Shown piece by piece: positions 44,557-52,201 of a DNA stretch of 64,000 bases. The stretch is from contig NZ_CP054150.1 in NCBI RefSeq assembly GCF_021310995.1, positions 248,001 to 312,000 of the forward strand, written 5' to 3'. Positions within the stretch are counted from its first letter, which is position 1. The number at the start of each line of letters is the position of its first letter. The position numbers and the translations under genes are program-made. The notes beneath the pieces were generated by a model. It was not told the origin of the DNA and searched no databases. It saw only the letters and a program-made list of their open reading frames with translations. Origin of the DNA: Agrobacterium vaccinii (lineage in GTDB: Bacteria > Pseudomonadota > Alphaproteobacteria > Rhizobiales > Rhizobiaceae).

Positions 44557-45195
44557 ATGGCATTCACGAGAAGCGTTTATGGCATGTGGAGTGCCGATCC
44601 GGCCAAGCACGCGCCGGTGGAAGACATTCAGGGCATCGTCACCGGCAGCATCGTCTCGGCGCTCGGTTTCTACCTTCTCGCCAAGGTCGGCCTGCTCACC
44701 GGCGGCACGGCGGGCGTGGCCTTTCTTCTGCATTACGCCTTCGGCATCAGTTTCGGCCTGCTGTTCTTCCTCGTCAATCTTCCCTTCTACTACCTGTCCT
44801 TCCGTCGTTTGGGCCTTGCCTTCTCGCTTAAAACCTTCATCGCCATCGGCCTCGTGTCGGTGCTGACGGAGCTGGAAAGCCGCTGGATGGTGGTGGAAAG
44901 CATCAATCCGCTCTGGGCGGCACTGCTCGGCGGTCTTCTTCTGGGCTACGGCCTTCTGGCGCTCTATCGTCACCGCGCCAGCCTTGGCGGCATCGGCATT
45001 CTCGCCATCTACATTCAGGATCGTTTCGGCATCCGCGCCGGTCTCATCCAGCTTGCTTTCGATATCTGCGTCATGATCGCCGCCTTTGCCGTCATCAACC
45101 CCGAAACGGTGCTCTACTCCATCGTCGGCGCCTTTGTGCTCAATCTCTTCCTCGCCATCAACCACCGCTCGGATCGCTATATCGTCGTGCGCTGA
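44557..45195 (+). CDS. YitT family membrane protein
   Basis: A 212 residue integral membrane protein with about five to six helices (DUF161/YitT type): IVTGSIVSALGFYLLAKVGL, GGTAGVAFLLHYAFG and the following segments. Short cytoplasmic ends. The family has no firmly assigned substrate. A start at 44557 has GGGGTAGCGC upstream, which is weak. It is followed 45 bases later by the helicase gene. Confidence 0.85.
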   Translation: MAFTRSVYGMWSADPAKHAPVEDIQGIVTGSIVSALGFYLLAKVGLLTGGTAGVAFLLHYAFGISFGLLFFLVNLPFYYLSFRRLGLAFSLKTFIAIGLVSVLTELESRWMVVESINPLWAALLGGLLLGYGLLALYRHRASLGGIGILAIYIQDRFGIRAGLIQLAFDICVMIAAFAVINPETVLYSIVGAFVLNLFLAINHRSDRYIVVR

Positions 45196-45240
45196 CCTCC
45201 AAGGCCTTCTTTTTCGCCCAGGTTTCACTACTTTAGATCA

Positions 45241-47760
45241 GTGAAACACACTGAGCCCCCCATCTCCGGCGTCGACGTCGGCACCTTGCCTTTATCCTTC
45301 CAGAAATGGTTCGGCGAAAAGGGCTGGAGCCCCCGCGCCCATCAGCTGGAATTATCCGCTCGCGCTCGCGCGGGTGAAAACATGCTGCTGATTGCGCCCA
45401 CGGGTGCGGGCAAGACGCTGGGCGGCTTCATGGCCTCGCTCACCGATCTCGCAGAACGCGGCAAGGTGCCGCCCGGCTCGGCCTTCGTCGGCGTCCACAC
45501 GCTCTACATCTCGCCGCTTAAAGCCTTGGCCGTCGATATCGAGCGCAACCTGATGAAGCCGGTGTCGGAAATGGGCCTGCCCATATCTGTCGAAACCCGC
45601 ACCGGCGATACGCCACAGGCCAAGCGCCAGCGCCAGAAGCTGAAACCACCCGACATTCTGCTGACGACACCCGAACAGGTCTCCCTGCTGCTCGCCAACA
45701 AGGAAGCCGAACGCTTCTTCAAGGACCTGAAATATGTGGTGCTGGATGAGCTGCATTCGCTCGTCACCTCCAAGCGCGGCCACCTGCTATCTTTGGCCTT
45801 GGCGCGTGTGCGCAAACACGCCCCCGCCATGCGCACTATCGGCCTGTCCGCCACCGTCGCTGACCCGATGGATTTGCAACGCTATCTCAGCCCGCAGACA
45901 GAGGGCGAACCCACCGCCGGTCTCATCACCGTGGATGGTGGCGCAAAGCCCGACATCGCCATTCTCGGCACCGAAGAGCGCATTCCATGGTCCGGTCACT
46001 CGGCGCGCTATGCGATGCAGGATCTCTACCCGGCCTTGAAGGCGCACAAGACGACGCTGATTTTCGTCAACACCCGCTCTCAAGCCGAGCGCATTTTTCA
46101 GGAACTGTGGACCATCAACGACGACAATCTGCCGATTGCGCTGCATCACGGCTCGCTCGATGCGGGCCAGCGCCGCAAGGTGGAAGCGGCGATGGCCGAC
46201 AACAAGCTGCGCGCCGTCGTCGCCACCTCCACGCTCGATCTCGGCATCGACTGGGGCGATGTCGATCTCGTCGTGCATGTCGGTGCGCCCAAGGGTGCCA
46301 GCCGCCTTGCCCAGCGTATCGGCCGTGCCAACCACCGCATGGACGAACCCTCCAAGGCCATCCTCGTGCCCGCCAACCGTTTCGAGGTCATGGAATGCCG
46401 CGCCGCACTGGATGCCAACTACATCGGCGCACAGGACACGCCGCCGATTGCCGAGGGCGCGCTGGATGTGTTGGCCCAGCATGTGCTCGGCATGGCCTGC
46501 GCCGAACCCTTCGATGCGGATGACCTCTACCGCGAAGTCACCACCGCCTCACCCTATGCCGATCTGCCGCGCGAAACCTTCGACCGTATCGTGGATTTCA
46601 CCGCCACCGGCGGCTATGCCCTGCGCACCTATGAGCGTTACGCCCGCATCCGCCAGACGAAAGATGGCCTTTGGCGCGTCTCCAACCCGCAGGTCGCGAT
46701 GCAATATCGCCTCAACCTCGGCACGATTGTCGAGGCGGCGGAACTGAATGTCCGTATGGTCAAACGCAACGCCAAGGGTACCATCGGGCGCGGCGGCATG
46801 ACGCTCGGCAAGGTCGAGGAGCATTTCTTAGAGCAGTTGGTGCAGGGCGATACCTTCCTCTTTGCGGGTAAGGTGCTGCGCTTCGAAGGTATCCGCGAAA
46901 GCGAATGCCTCGTCAGTCAGGCCTTTTCCATGGACCCGAAAATACCGTCCTATGCAGGCGGCAAGTTTCCGCTCTCCACCTATCTGGCAGACCAGGTCCG
47001 CTCCATGCTGGCCGATCCCGCCCGCTGGCACGCCTTGCCGGATCAGGTCCGCGATTGGCTGGCCATCCAGAAAGAGAAATCCATCATCCCCAAACGGGAT
47101 GAACTGCTGGTTGAGACCTTCCCTTTCCGCAAGCGCTTCTTCATGGTCATGTATCCCTTCGAGGGGCGGCTGGCGCACCAGACGCTGGGCATGTTGCTGA
47201 CGCGGCGGCTGGAGCGGGCAGGGGCCAAGCCCATGGGCTTCGTCGCCACGGATTATTCACTGGCCATCTGGGCGCTGGAAGATATCGGCATGCGCCTGCA
47301 ATCCGACCGCCTTTCGCTGCCCGATCTCTTGGATGAGGATATGCTGGGTGATGATCTCGAGGCATGGCTCGACGAATCCTTCATGCTCAAACGCACCTTC
47401 CGCAATTGCGCGATCATTTCTGGCCTCATCGAACGCCGCCATCCCGGCAAGGAAAAGACCGGGCGGCAGGTCACGGTCTCTGCCGATCTTATTTATGACG
47501 TTCTTCGCAGCCATGAGCCCGATCACATCCTGCTGGAAGCCACGCGGCGCGATGCCGCAGCCGGACTTTTGGACATTGGCCGTCTTGGCGATATGCTAAG
47601 GCGAATCAAGGGCCACACCACCCATTGCGCTCTGGAGCATGTCTCGCCGCTGGCCGTTCCGGTTATGATGGAAATAGGGCGCGAGACGGTGCCGGGCCAA
47701 GCCTTGGACGATGTGCTGGCCGAAGCCGCCGACGAACTGATTGCGGATGCGATGTCATGA
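45241..47760 (+). CDS. Ligase-associated DNA damage response DEXH box helicase (Lhr-like)
   Basis: An 839 residue superfamily 2 helicase. Walker A is APTGAGKT near residue 57, the DEXH box is VVLDELHSLV near 165, motif III is LSATV, and the C-terminal helicase domain has HHGSLDAGQRRKVE and the arginine finger motif QRIGRANHR. The remaining 400 residues match the Lhr-type extension. The family is named for its association with an ATP-dependent DNA ligase and an exonuclease gene; here only the phosphoesterase PdeM is adjacent. It starts at GTG with a weak ribosome binding site, and overlaps pdeM by 4 bases. Confidence 0.92.
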   Translation: MKHTEPPISGVDVGTLPLSFQKWFGEKGWSPRAHQLELSARARAGENMLLIAPTGAGKTLGGFMASLTDLAERGKVPPGSAFVGVHTLYISPLKALAVDIERNLMKPVSEMGLPISVETRTGDTPQAKRQRQKLKPPDILLTTPEQVSLLLANKEAERFFKDLKYVVLDELHSLVTSKRGHLLSLALARVRKHAPAMRTIGLSATVADPMDLQRYLSPQTEGEPTAGLITVDGGAKPDIAILGTEERIPWSGHSARYAMQDLYPALKAHKTTLIFVNTRSQAERIFQELWTINDDNLPIALHHGSLDAGQRRKVEAAMADNKLRAVVATSTLDLGIDWGDVDLVVHVGAPKGASRLAQRIGRANHRMDEPSKAILVPANRFEVMECRAALDANYIGAQDTPPIAEGALDVLAQHVLGMACAEPFDADDLYREVTTASPYADLPRETFDRIVDFTATGGYALRTYERYARIRQTKDGLWRVSNPQVAMQYRLNLGTIVEAAELNVRMVKRNAKGTIGRGGMTLGKVEEHFLEQLVQGDTFLFAGKVLRFEGIRESECLVSQAFSMDPKIPSYAGGKFPLSTYLADQVRSMLADPARWHALPDQVRDWLAIQKEKSIIPKRDELLVETFPFRKRFFMVMYPFEGRLAHQTLGMLLTRRLERAGAKPMGFVATDYSLAIWALEDIGMRLQSDRLSLPDLLDEDMLGDDLEAWLDESFMLKRTFRNCAIISGLIERRHPGKEKTGRQVTVSADLIYDVLRSHEPDHILLEATRRDAAAGLLDIGRLGDMLRRIKGHTTHCALEHVSPLAVPVMMEIGRETVPGQALDDVLAEAADELIADAMS

Positions 47761-48527
47761 TGCATCCGCTTGCCAAGAATGAAGGACAAAACCGAAACGT
47801 GCTGAGCCGACTTGCCCTGAGCGACAAATTTGCCACTGGCTTCGAATGCCTCGGCTCGGAAACCGCCATCAACGGCGTCGCTGGCTGGTGCGATCCGCTG
47901 GGCGGGCTCTATCTGCCCGACCTGTCGCTGCTGGTCGTCTCGGATTTGCACCTGGAAAAGGGTGCCGCCTTTGCCCGTCGCGGTCGCTTGCTGCCGCCCT
48001 ACGACACCATCGCCACCCTCAAAATCCTGTCCTCGTTGATCACACGCTACGACCCGAAGATCGTCGTCAGCCTCGGCGATAATTTCCACGATCGCATCGG
48101 CTCGCATCATCTGCCGCTGCCTCTGCGGGATCTCATCAAGGAAATGGCCCGGGGCCGCGAATGGATCTGGATCAACGGCAATCACGATCCCGATGGCACG
48201 GTGGATTTGCCGGGCTCATCGTCCGATGAAATGTTCTACGGCAACCTCGTTTTCCGGCACGAGCCGAAACCGGGCGCATCATCAGGCGAAATCGCCGGCC
48301 ACCTCCACCCCGCCGCCACCGTCCGCCGCCGCGATAAATCGGTGCGCCGCCCCTGCTTCGCCACTGACGGAACCCGCATGCTGATGCCAGCCTTCGGCGT
48401 GCTCAGCGGCGGGCTTGATCTGCGCCACAAGGCGATGAAGGGCCTATTTGACCATTCGGCGCTGGTTGCGCATCTGCTGGGGCGGGACCGGATTTATTCG
48501 GTTCGGTTCGGGAACTTGCTGGGGTGA
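47757..48527 (+). CDS. pdeM: Ligase-associated DNA damage response endonuclease PdeM
   Basis: A 256 residue calcineurin-like phosphoesterase. Metal-ligand motifs in order are SDLHLEKG, SLGDNFHD, INGNHDPD and the late histidines of EIAGHLHPAA. Proteins of this family accompany the Lhr-like helicase and are predicted to act as a nuclease in repair. The first ATG overlaps the helicase stop (ATGATG), so coupled translation is likely. The usual ligase (ligD-like) and exonuclease partners do not appear in this window. Confidence 0.92.
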   Translation: MMHPLAKNEGQNRNVLSRLALSDKFATGFECLGSETAINGVAGWCDPLGGLYLPDLSLLVVSDLHLEKGAAFARRGRLLPPYDTIATLKILSSLITRYDPKIVVSLGDNFHDRIGSHHLPLPLRDLIKEMARGREWIWINGNHDPDGTVDLPGSSSDEMFYGNLVFRHEPKPGASSGEIAGHLHPAATVRRRDKSVRRPCFATDGTRMLMPAFGVLSGGLDLRHKAMKGLFDHSALVAHLLGRDRIYSVRFGNLLG

Positions 48528-48566
48528 GGGGTGTGGGCGGTTGGCCGCAGAGTACGCCGCTCACCC

Positions 48567-48765
48567 CCCTCTGTCCTGCCGGACATCTCCCCCTCAAGGG
48601 GGGAGATCGGCAAGAGGCGCGATCACCGCTCTAATTACAGCCGTTAGACGGTTGGTCGGCAATACACGTCGTACCCAGTGCAGCAGCGCAACGCTCAAGA
48701 TGGTCGAGCGCCATCCACGAGTCGATCTCCCCACCTGAGGGGGAGATGCCCGGCAGGGCAGAGGG
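48567..48765. repeat. Long inverted repeat after pdeM
   Basis: Two 43 base arms, 48567-48609 and 48723-48765, are complementary at 39 of 43 positions, with 113 bases between. Each arm also has a small palindrome around CTCCCCCTCA. The form is that of rhizobial palindromic repeats. The sequence in the loop and up to 48887 has no gene. Confidence 0.85.
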
Positions 48766-48887
48766 AGGTAAACCCCACTCTCTGACCTCACGATGCACTC
48801 CCCAAAACACCTCAAACAAAAATACTTCCAATCTAAATCAACAACTTAAAATAAATCCCGCAAAAAACACCAAAATCCCCCCCGCAA

Positions 48888-49690
48888 CTTTCTCAATGAC
48901 GCGCGAATCACCCGCACAATTGCCCCGTTCCGCCCTCGGATACACCGCAAGGCGTTGCGGCGAGGCGGGACCGGCGCTGGGGTTGAGAGGGTGACGCAAA
49001 CCTTTCAACCTCGGGGTCGAGCAGCGATCTCCCCGGTGGGACGGGAGAAAGGCGGCGGCGGTTTCGGACCGGCTGTCGCAGCCTTTCCAATGTCCGGACC
49101 GGCCCGGCATGTCTGCGCCCCAAAACACCGTTTCGGGTTTTGTGGCGGGTCATGACGGTCCGGTTCGCCAGCCACCGGGTGTACCGACAGCTCATTGGCA
49201 CCGGGTCGAACGCGACCGCAGGGGCTTGAAGCGAAAGTCAGGCGGTACACAGGAACACGCTGCATCTGCCCCGCACTGTCGATGAGACAGCGCGGACGGA
49301 CCGCAAGGGACGCACAAGCCATGGATGGCGAGTGTGGCTCTTGCGGAGAACGGATCGATGGCTGCGGGCGCTTCGTCAGAATGAACGCTCGCATCCTCGA
49401 AGGCAGATGTGGCCGAACTGGCAGGCGACGGCTTTGGCAACAAAGCCGCCGTCACCCGGGTGGGTAAGGGCCGGACCTTGGAAATGTCCGACCGTTCCAA
49501 CGGCAAGGCCCCCTTGCCCTCCGGGATATGCCAGCCGTGGCAAGAGGATCGCTGTTTGGCCAAAAGAGCTGAACGGGGCGCTGCGAGGTGCCATTCTTTA
49601 GACTACCCAACGAGGCAACTTACAGCGCCCCGTCCGAAATACCATGGCCGCGAATGGCTGTGGACACTGATTGAAGGTCAAGCCACGGGC
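48888..49690. ncRNA. Candidate large structured non-coding RNA locus A
   Basis: An 800 base stretch without a convincing gene but dense in exact stems: CCGCAA/TTGCGG (48945 and 48955); 48981-48990 with 49001-49010 (9 of 10); CAAAAC/GTTTTG (49121 and 49137); GTGTACCG/CGGTACAC (49179 and 49243); CTGTC/GACAG (49276 and 49286); GGCTTTG, loop GCAA, CAAAGCC (49430-49447); GGGGCGCTG/CAGCGCCCC (49575 and 49623). Several stems nest. Its first 50 bases resemble the start of locus B at 63640. Strand is undecided. No known RNA class recognised; tmRNA and RNase P RNA landmarks are absent. Confidence 0.35.
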
Positions 49691-49822
49691 AGATGCTGCC
49701 GCGTGAACGGCGAAGCTTGTTTGAGCGGTGGCCGGGGTTTTTGATAGCGATGGATTGGTGACGTTTAGGCCGCTGGTTGCCGGTGCAAGCTGCGTTCGCT
49801 GGGCCGCAGGCAGCAACGTAGC

Positions 49823-49941
49823 AACCCTCATCCTGAGGTGCCCCGCAGGGGCCTCGAAGGACGGGGGTTGCGGGCTTGAGGCAGAGTATGCGGCGGATGC
49901 TTCGAGGCTTTGCCCTTCGGCCAAAGCACCTCAGCATGAGG
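49823..49941. repeat. Palindromic repeat, copy 1
   Basis: Bounded by CCTCATCCTGAGGTG (49826-49840) and CACCTCAGCATGAGG (49927-49941), inverted with one mismatch. The interior contains GCCCCGCAGGGGCC and TTCGAGGCTTTGCCC. A second copy lies at 50090-50230 in the same orientation. Confidence 0.85.
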
Positions 49942-50089
49942 GCAGTGGGTGAGGTTGCCCTCTCCAATACCGGACCAACGCGGAATGCGACCATGTAGGA
50001 GGAATGCTTGGCGATGATGCAGGCCGCAGGCCGCAACCCTCACCACCATGAGAGCCGAACGAGGTGCCACGCAAAGGGCACGACAGAGC

Positions 50090-50230
50090 AACCCTCATCC
50101 ATCATCCTGAGCTTGTCGAAGGAGAGGTGCCCCGCAGGGGCCTCGAAGGACGAGGGTTGCGGGCTTAGTTACAGAATGCGGCGGATGCTTCGAGGCTTTG
50201 CCCTTCGGTCAAAGCACCTCAGCATGAGGG
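50090..50230. repeat. Palindromic repeat, copy 2
   Basis: Same family and orientation as 49823-49941: the block around GAGGTGCCCCGCAGGGGCCT is identical, as is the end around TTCGAGGCTTTGCCCTTCGG. The left edge differs by an inserted stretch (GAGCTTGTCGAAGGA), a known variant style of these elements. It ends 26 bases before the TIGR02186 gene. Confidence 0.85.
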
Positions 50231-50256
50231 CGGAGTACGCCGCTAGCCCCTCAATC

Positions 50257-51078
50257 CTAATCCCGCCGGAACAAAATACTCGCACCCCAACCCGTCACCA
50301 CCGCCAGCAACACACACAAAAAGCCATAAACCACCGGCGTCTGGTGTGCCGCATCCGTTATCGCCTGCTCCATGCCCGTTTTCACCACGCGCAGCCGCAA
50401 TTCCTTCTGCGCAATCGGCAGGCCGCTCTTGAACAGATAGGCGCGGGCCGTGTGGACGCCGTTGGGCACGTTGGCGGGCAGGCGCAGCGTTGCCCAGAAG
50501 AGGCCGGTGCGCTCCAGACGAACACCGGTCGTGTCGTTGCGGTAGATGCCGCTCGATAGTTTCAGGCGGCGATAGGCATCCTGGAAGTCGTAGACATTGT
50601 CAGGCACGCCGGAAAAGACGGCGCTACGCAGTGGCAGGTGGTCCACGCCCAGGCCCATGGCCTTCAGCGTACCCGCCGTTGCTATGGTGTCGATGCTGCG
50701 CGTGCTGGCCATGGAATAGGATTCCGGCAGCGGCGCAAAGGTGATCGCGCTGGTGTTGATCCAGATACCCGCTACCCGGCTTTTTTTGCGCACGGTGGAG
50801 TAATCGTTGGGGCCTTCCAGCGTCACGACGATGTCGTATTGGCCGATGGCCAGCAGCAACTGGTCGGCATTGTTCAGCGCGCCGAACATGGTGAAATCCG
50901 CGCCGCGAAAATCTGACGCGATGGAGATTTCGGTGGTCGATGCGCCGATCTCGATGTTTTCCTGCAAGGTGCGGGTCTGCCCGCGCGCATCCGGCAAAAT
51001 CGCAAGCGGTGGCGTTTGCGCCTGGGCAGCGCTACAGCACAGGCCGAAGATCGCAGCGATGAGGGTGCCACGGATCAA
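50257..51078 (-). CDS. TIGR02186 family exported membrane protein
   Basis: A 273 residue protein with a signal peptide (MIRGTLIAAIFGLCCSAAQA), a periplasmic domain of about 210 residues with beta pattern (GASTTEISIASDFRGADFTM, VVTLEGPNDYSTVRKKSRVA), and a C-terminal membrane helix (VYGFLCVLLAVVTGWGASIL) with a basic end. It matches the alphaproteobacterial family TIGR02186, normally found beside a TauE-type permease as here. Its start overlaps the permease stop by 4 bases. It may be a periplasmic partner of the exporter; direct function is unknown. Confidence 0.85.
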   Translation of the reverse strand: MIRGTLIAAIFGLCCSAAQAQTPPLAILPDARGQTRTLQENIEIGASTTEISIASDFRGADFTMFGALNNADQLLLAIGQYDIVVTLEGPNDYSTVRKKSRVAGIWINTSAITFAPLPESYSMASTRSIDTIATAGTLKAMGLGVDHLPLRSAVFSGVPDNVYDFQDAYRRLKLSSGIYRNDTTGVRLERTGLFWATLRLPANVPNGVHTARAYLFKSGLPIAQKELRLRVVKTGMEQAITDAAHQTPVVYGFLCVLLAVVTGWGASILFRRD

Positions 51079-52001
51079 TAGCCCAGCCCCCCAACAGCCA
51101 CCGAAAACAGGTCTTCTGGTCGTACAACCAGCCCGATGGCAAGACGGATGCCGACGGCCAGAACCAGCAGCGCCAAGAGCGCGCGCAACTGTTCGCCGCG
51201 CAGCTTCTGCCCCACCCGCACGCCATATTGCGCGCCGATCACGCCCGCCAGCATCAGAATGAAGGCCAGCACGATATCGACGGAGTAGTTCGTTGCCGCC
51301 TGCACGATGGTGGTGTAGGCGGTAACGAAAATGATCTGGAACAGCGAAGTGCCGACAACGACGTTGGTGGGAATGCGCAGGAGATAGATCATGGCGGGCA
51401 CCATAATGAAGCCGCCGCCCACACCCATGATCGAGGTCAGAACGCCGATGCCGAAGCCGAGAACGATGATGGGAATGACGCTGAGATAGAGCTTCGATTT
51501 CTTGAACCGCATTTTCAGCGGCAGGCGGTGCACCCAGTTGTGGTGGCCGGGGCGGCGCAGCGTCACTGTTTCATTGCGCGCCGTGCGGCGAATGGCCGAA
51601 ATGCTTTCCTTCAGCATCAGCGCGCCGACGGTGGAAAGCAGGATGACGTAGAGGAGCGAAATGATGAGGTCGAGTTGGCCGACGCTGCGCAAAAGCGTAA
51701 ACAGCCACACGCCGAGCGTCGCCCCGCACAGGCCGCCGATCAGCAGCACGGTTCCCAGCTTCACATCCAGCGTGCCGCGCCGGAAATGGGTGATCGAACC
51801 CGAGACGGAGGAAGCGACGACCTGGTTTGCGCCGGTTGCTACGGCAACGACGGGGGGAATGTTGTAGAATATCAGCAGCGGCGTGATCAGAAACCCGCCG
51901 CCGACGCCAAACATGCCGGACAAAAATCCCACAGCCGCGCCCATGCCGAGAATGATGAAGATATTCACCGAAAGTTCCGCAATGGGCAGATAGACAGTCA
52001 C
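51075..52001 (-). CDS. TauE/SafE family anion exporter
   Basis: A 308 residue membrane protein with about eight hydrophobic segments. The two family repeats are visible as GFLSGMFGVGGGFLITPLLI near residue 26 and VLTSIMGVGGGFIMVPAMIY near 195. The family moves sulfite, sulfoacetate or related anions across the inner membrane. It is first in a two-gene unit with the TIGR02186 protein. The substrate cannot be read from the neighbourhood. Confidence 0.9.
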   Translation of the reverse strand: MTVYLPIAELSVNIFIILGMGAAVGFLSGMFGVGGGFLITPLLIFYNIPPVVAVATGANQVVASSVSGSITHFRRGTLDVKLGTVLLIGGLCGATLGVWLFTLLRSVGQLDLIISLLYVILLSTVGALMLKESISAIRRTARNETVTLRRPGHHNWVHRLPLKMRFKKSKLYLSVIPIIVLGFGIGVLTSIMGVGGGFIMVPAMIYLLRIPTNVVVGTSLFQIIFVTAYTTIVQAATNYSVDIVLAFILMLAGVIGAQYGVRVGQKLRGEQLRALLALLVLAVGIRLAIGLVVRPEDLFSVAVGGLGY

Positions 52002-52120
52002 ATCAGGACCTCTGGCATGGTTCCGTGTAGAAAAGGCAAAGCGCCGTCAAGGCAGGGCTTGCGGCGATTGGGCGGTCTGTGTCTGAGAGGCGAAGGCCTT
52101 GGCCATCCGACCTGACATCG

Positions 52121-52143
52121 GTCATGCCCGTGGTGGGCATGAC
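52121..52143. terminator. Hairpin between podJ and the TauE gene
   Basis: A perfect 9 bp stem GTCATGCCC / GGGCATGAC with a five base loop lies 58 bases beyond the podJ stop (podJ reads leftward). It has no T run; a candidate podJ transcript end. Confidence 0.45.
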
Positions 52144-52201
52144 TGTCAATTATTCAACGGCAAATACGTTGATAATTAGGAAAGATCGGGTCCGGCTAAA
52201 A

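Noticed and set aside
48888..49690. RNase P RNA or tmRNA as an explanation for locus A
   Set aside because: The conserved GAGGAAAGUCC and ACAGAA blocks of RNase P RNA and the tRNA-like end of tmRNA are absent on both strands.
49005..49744. Several frames of 110-140 codons on both strands within locus A
   Set aside because: They overlap each other, lack ribosome binding sites and have low-complexity translations; the stems offer a better explanation.
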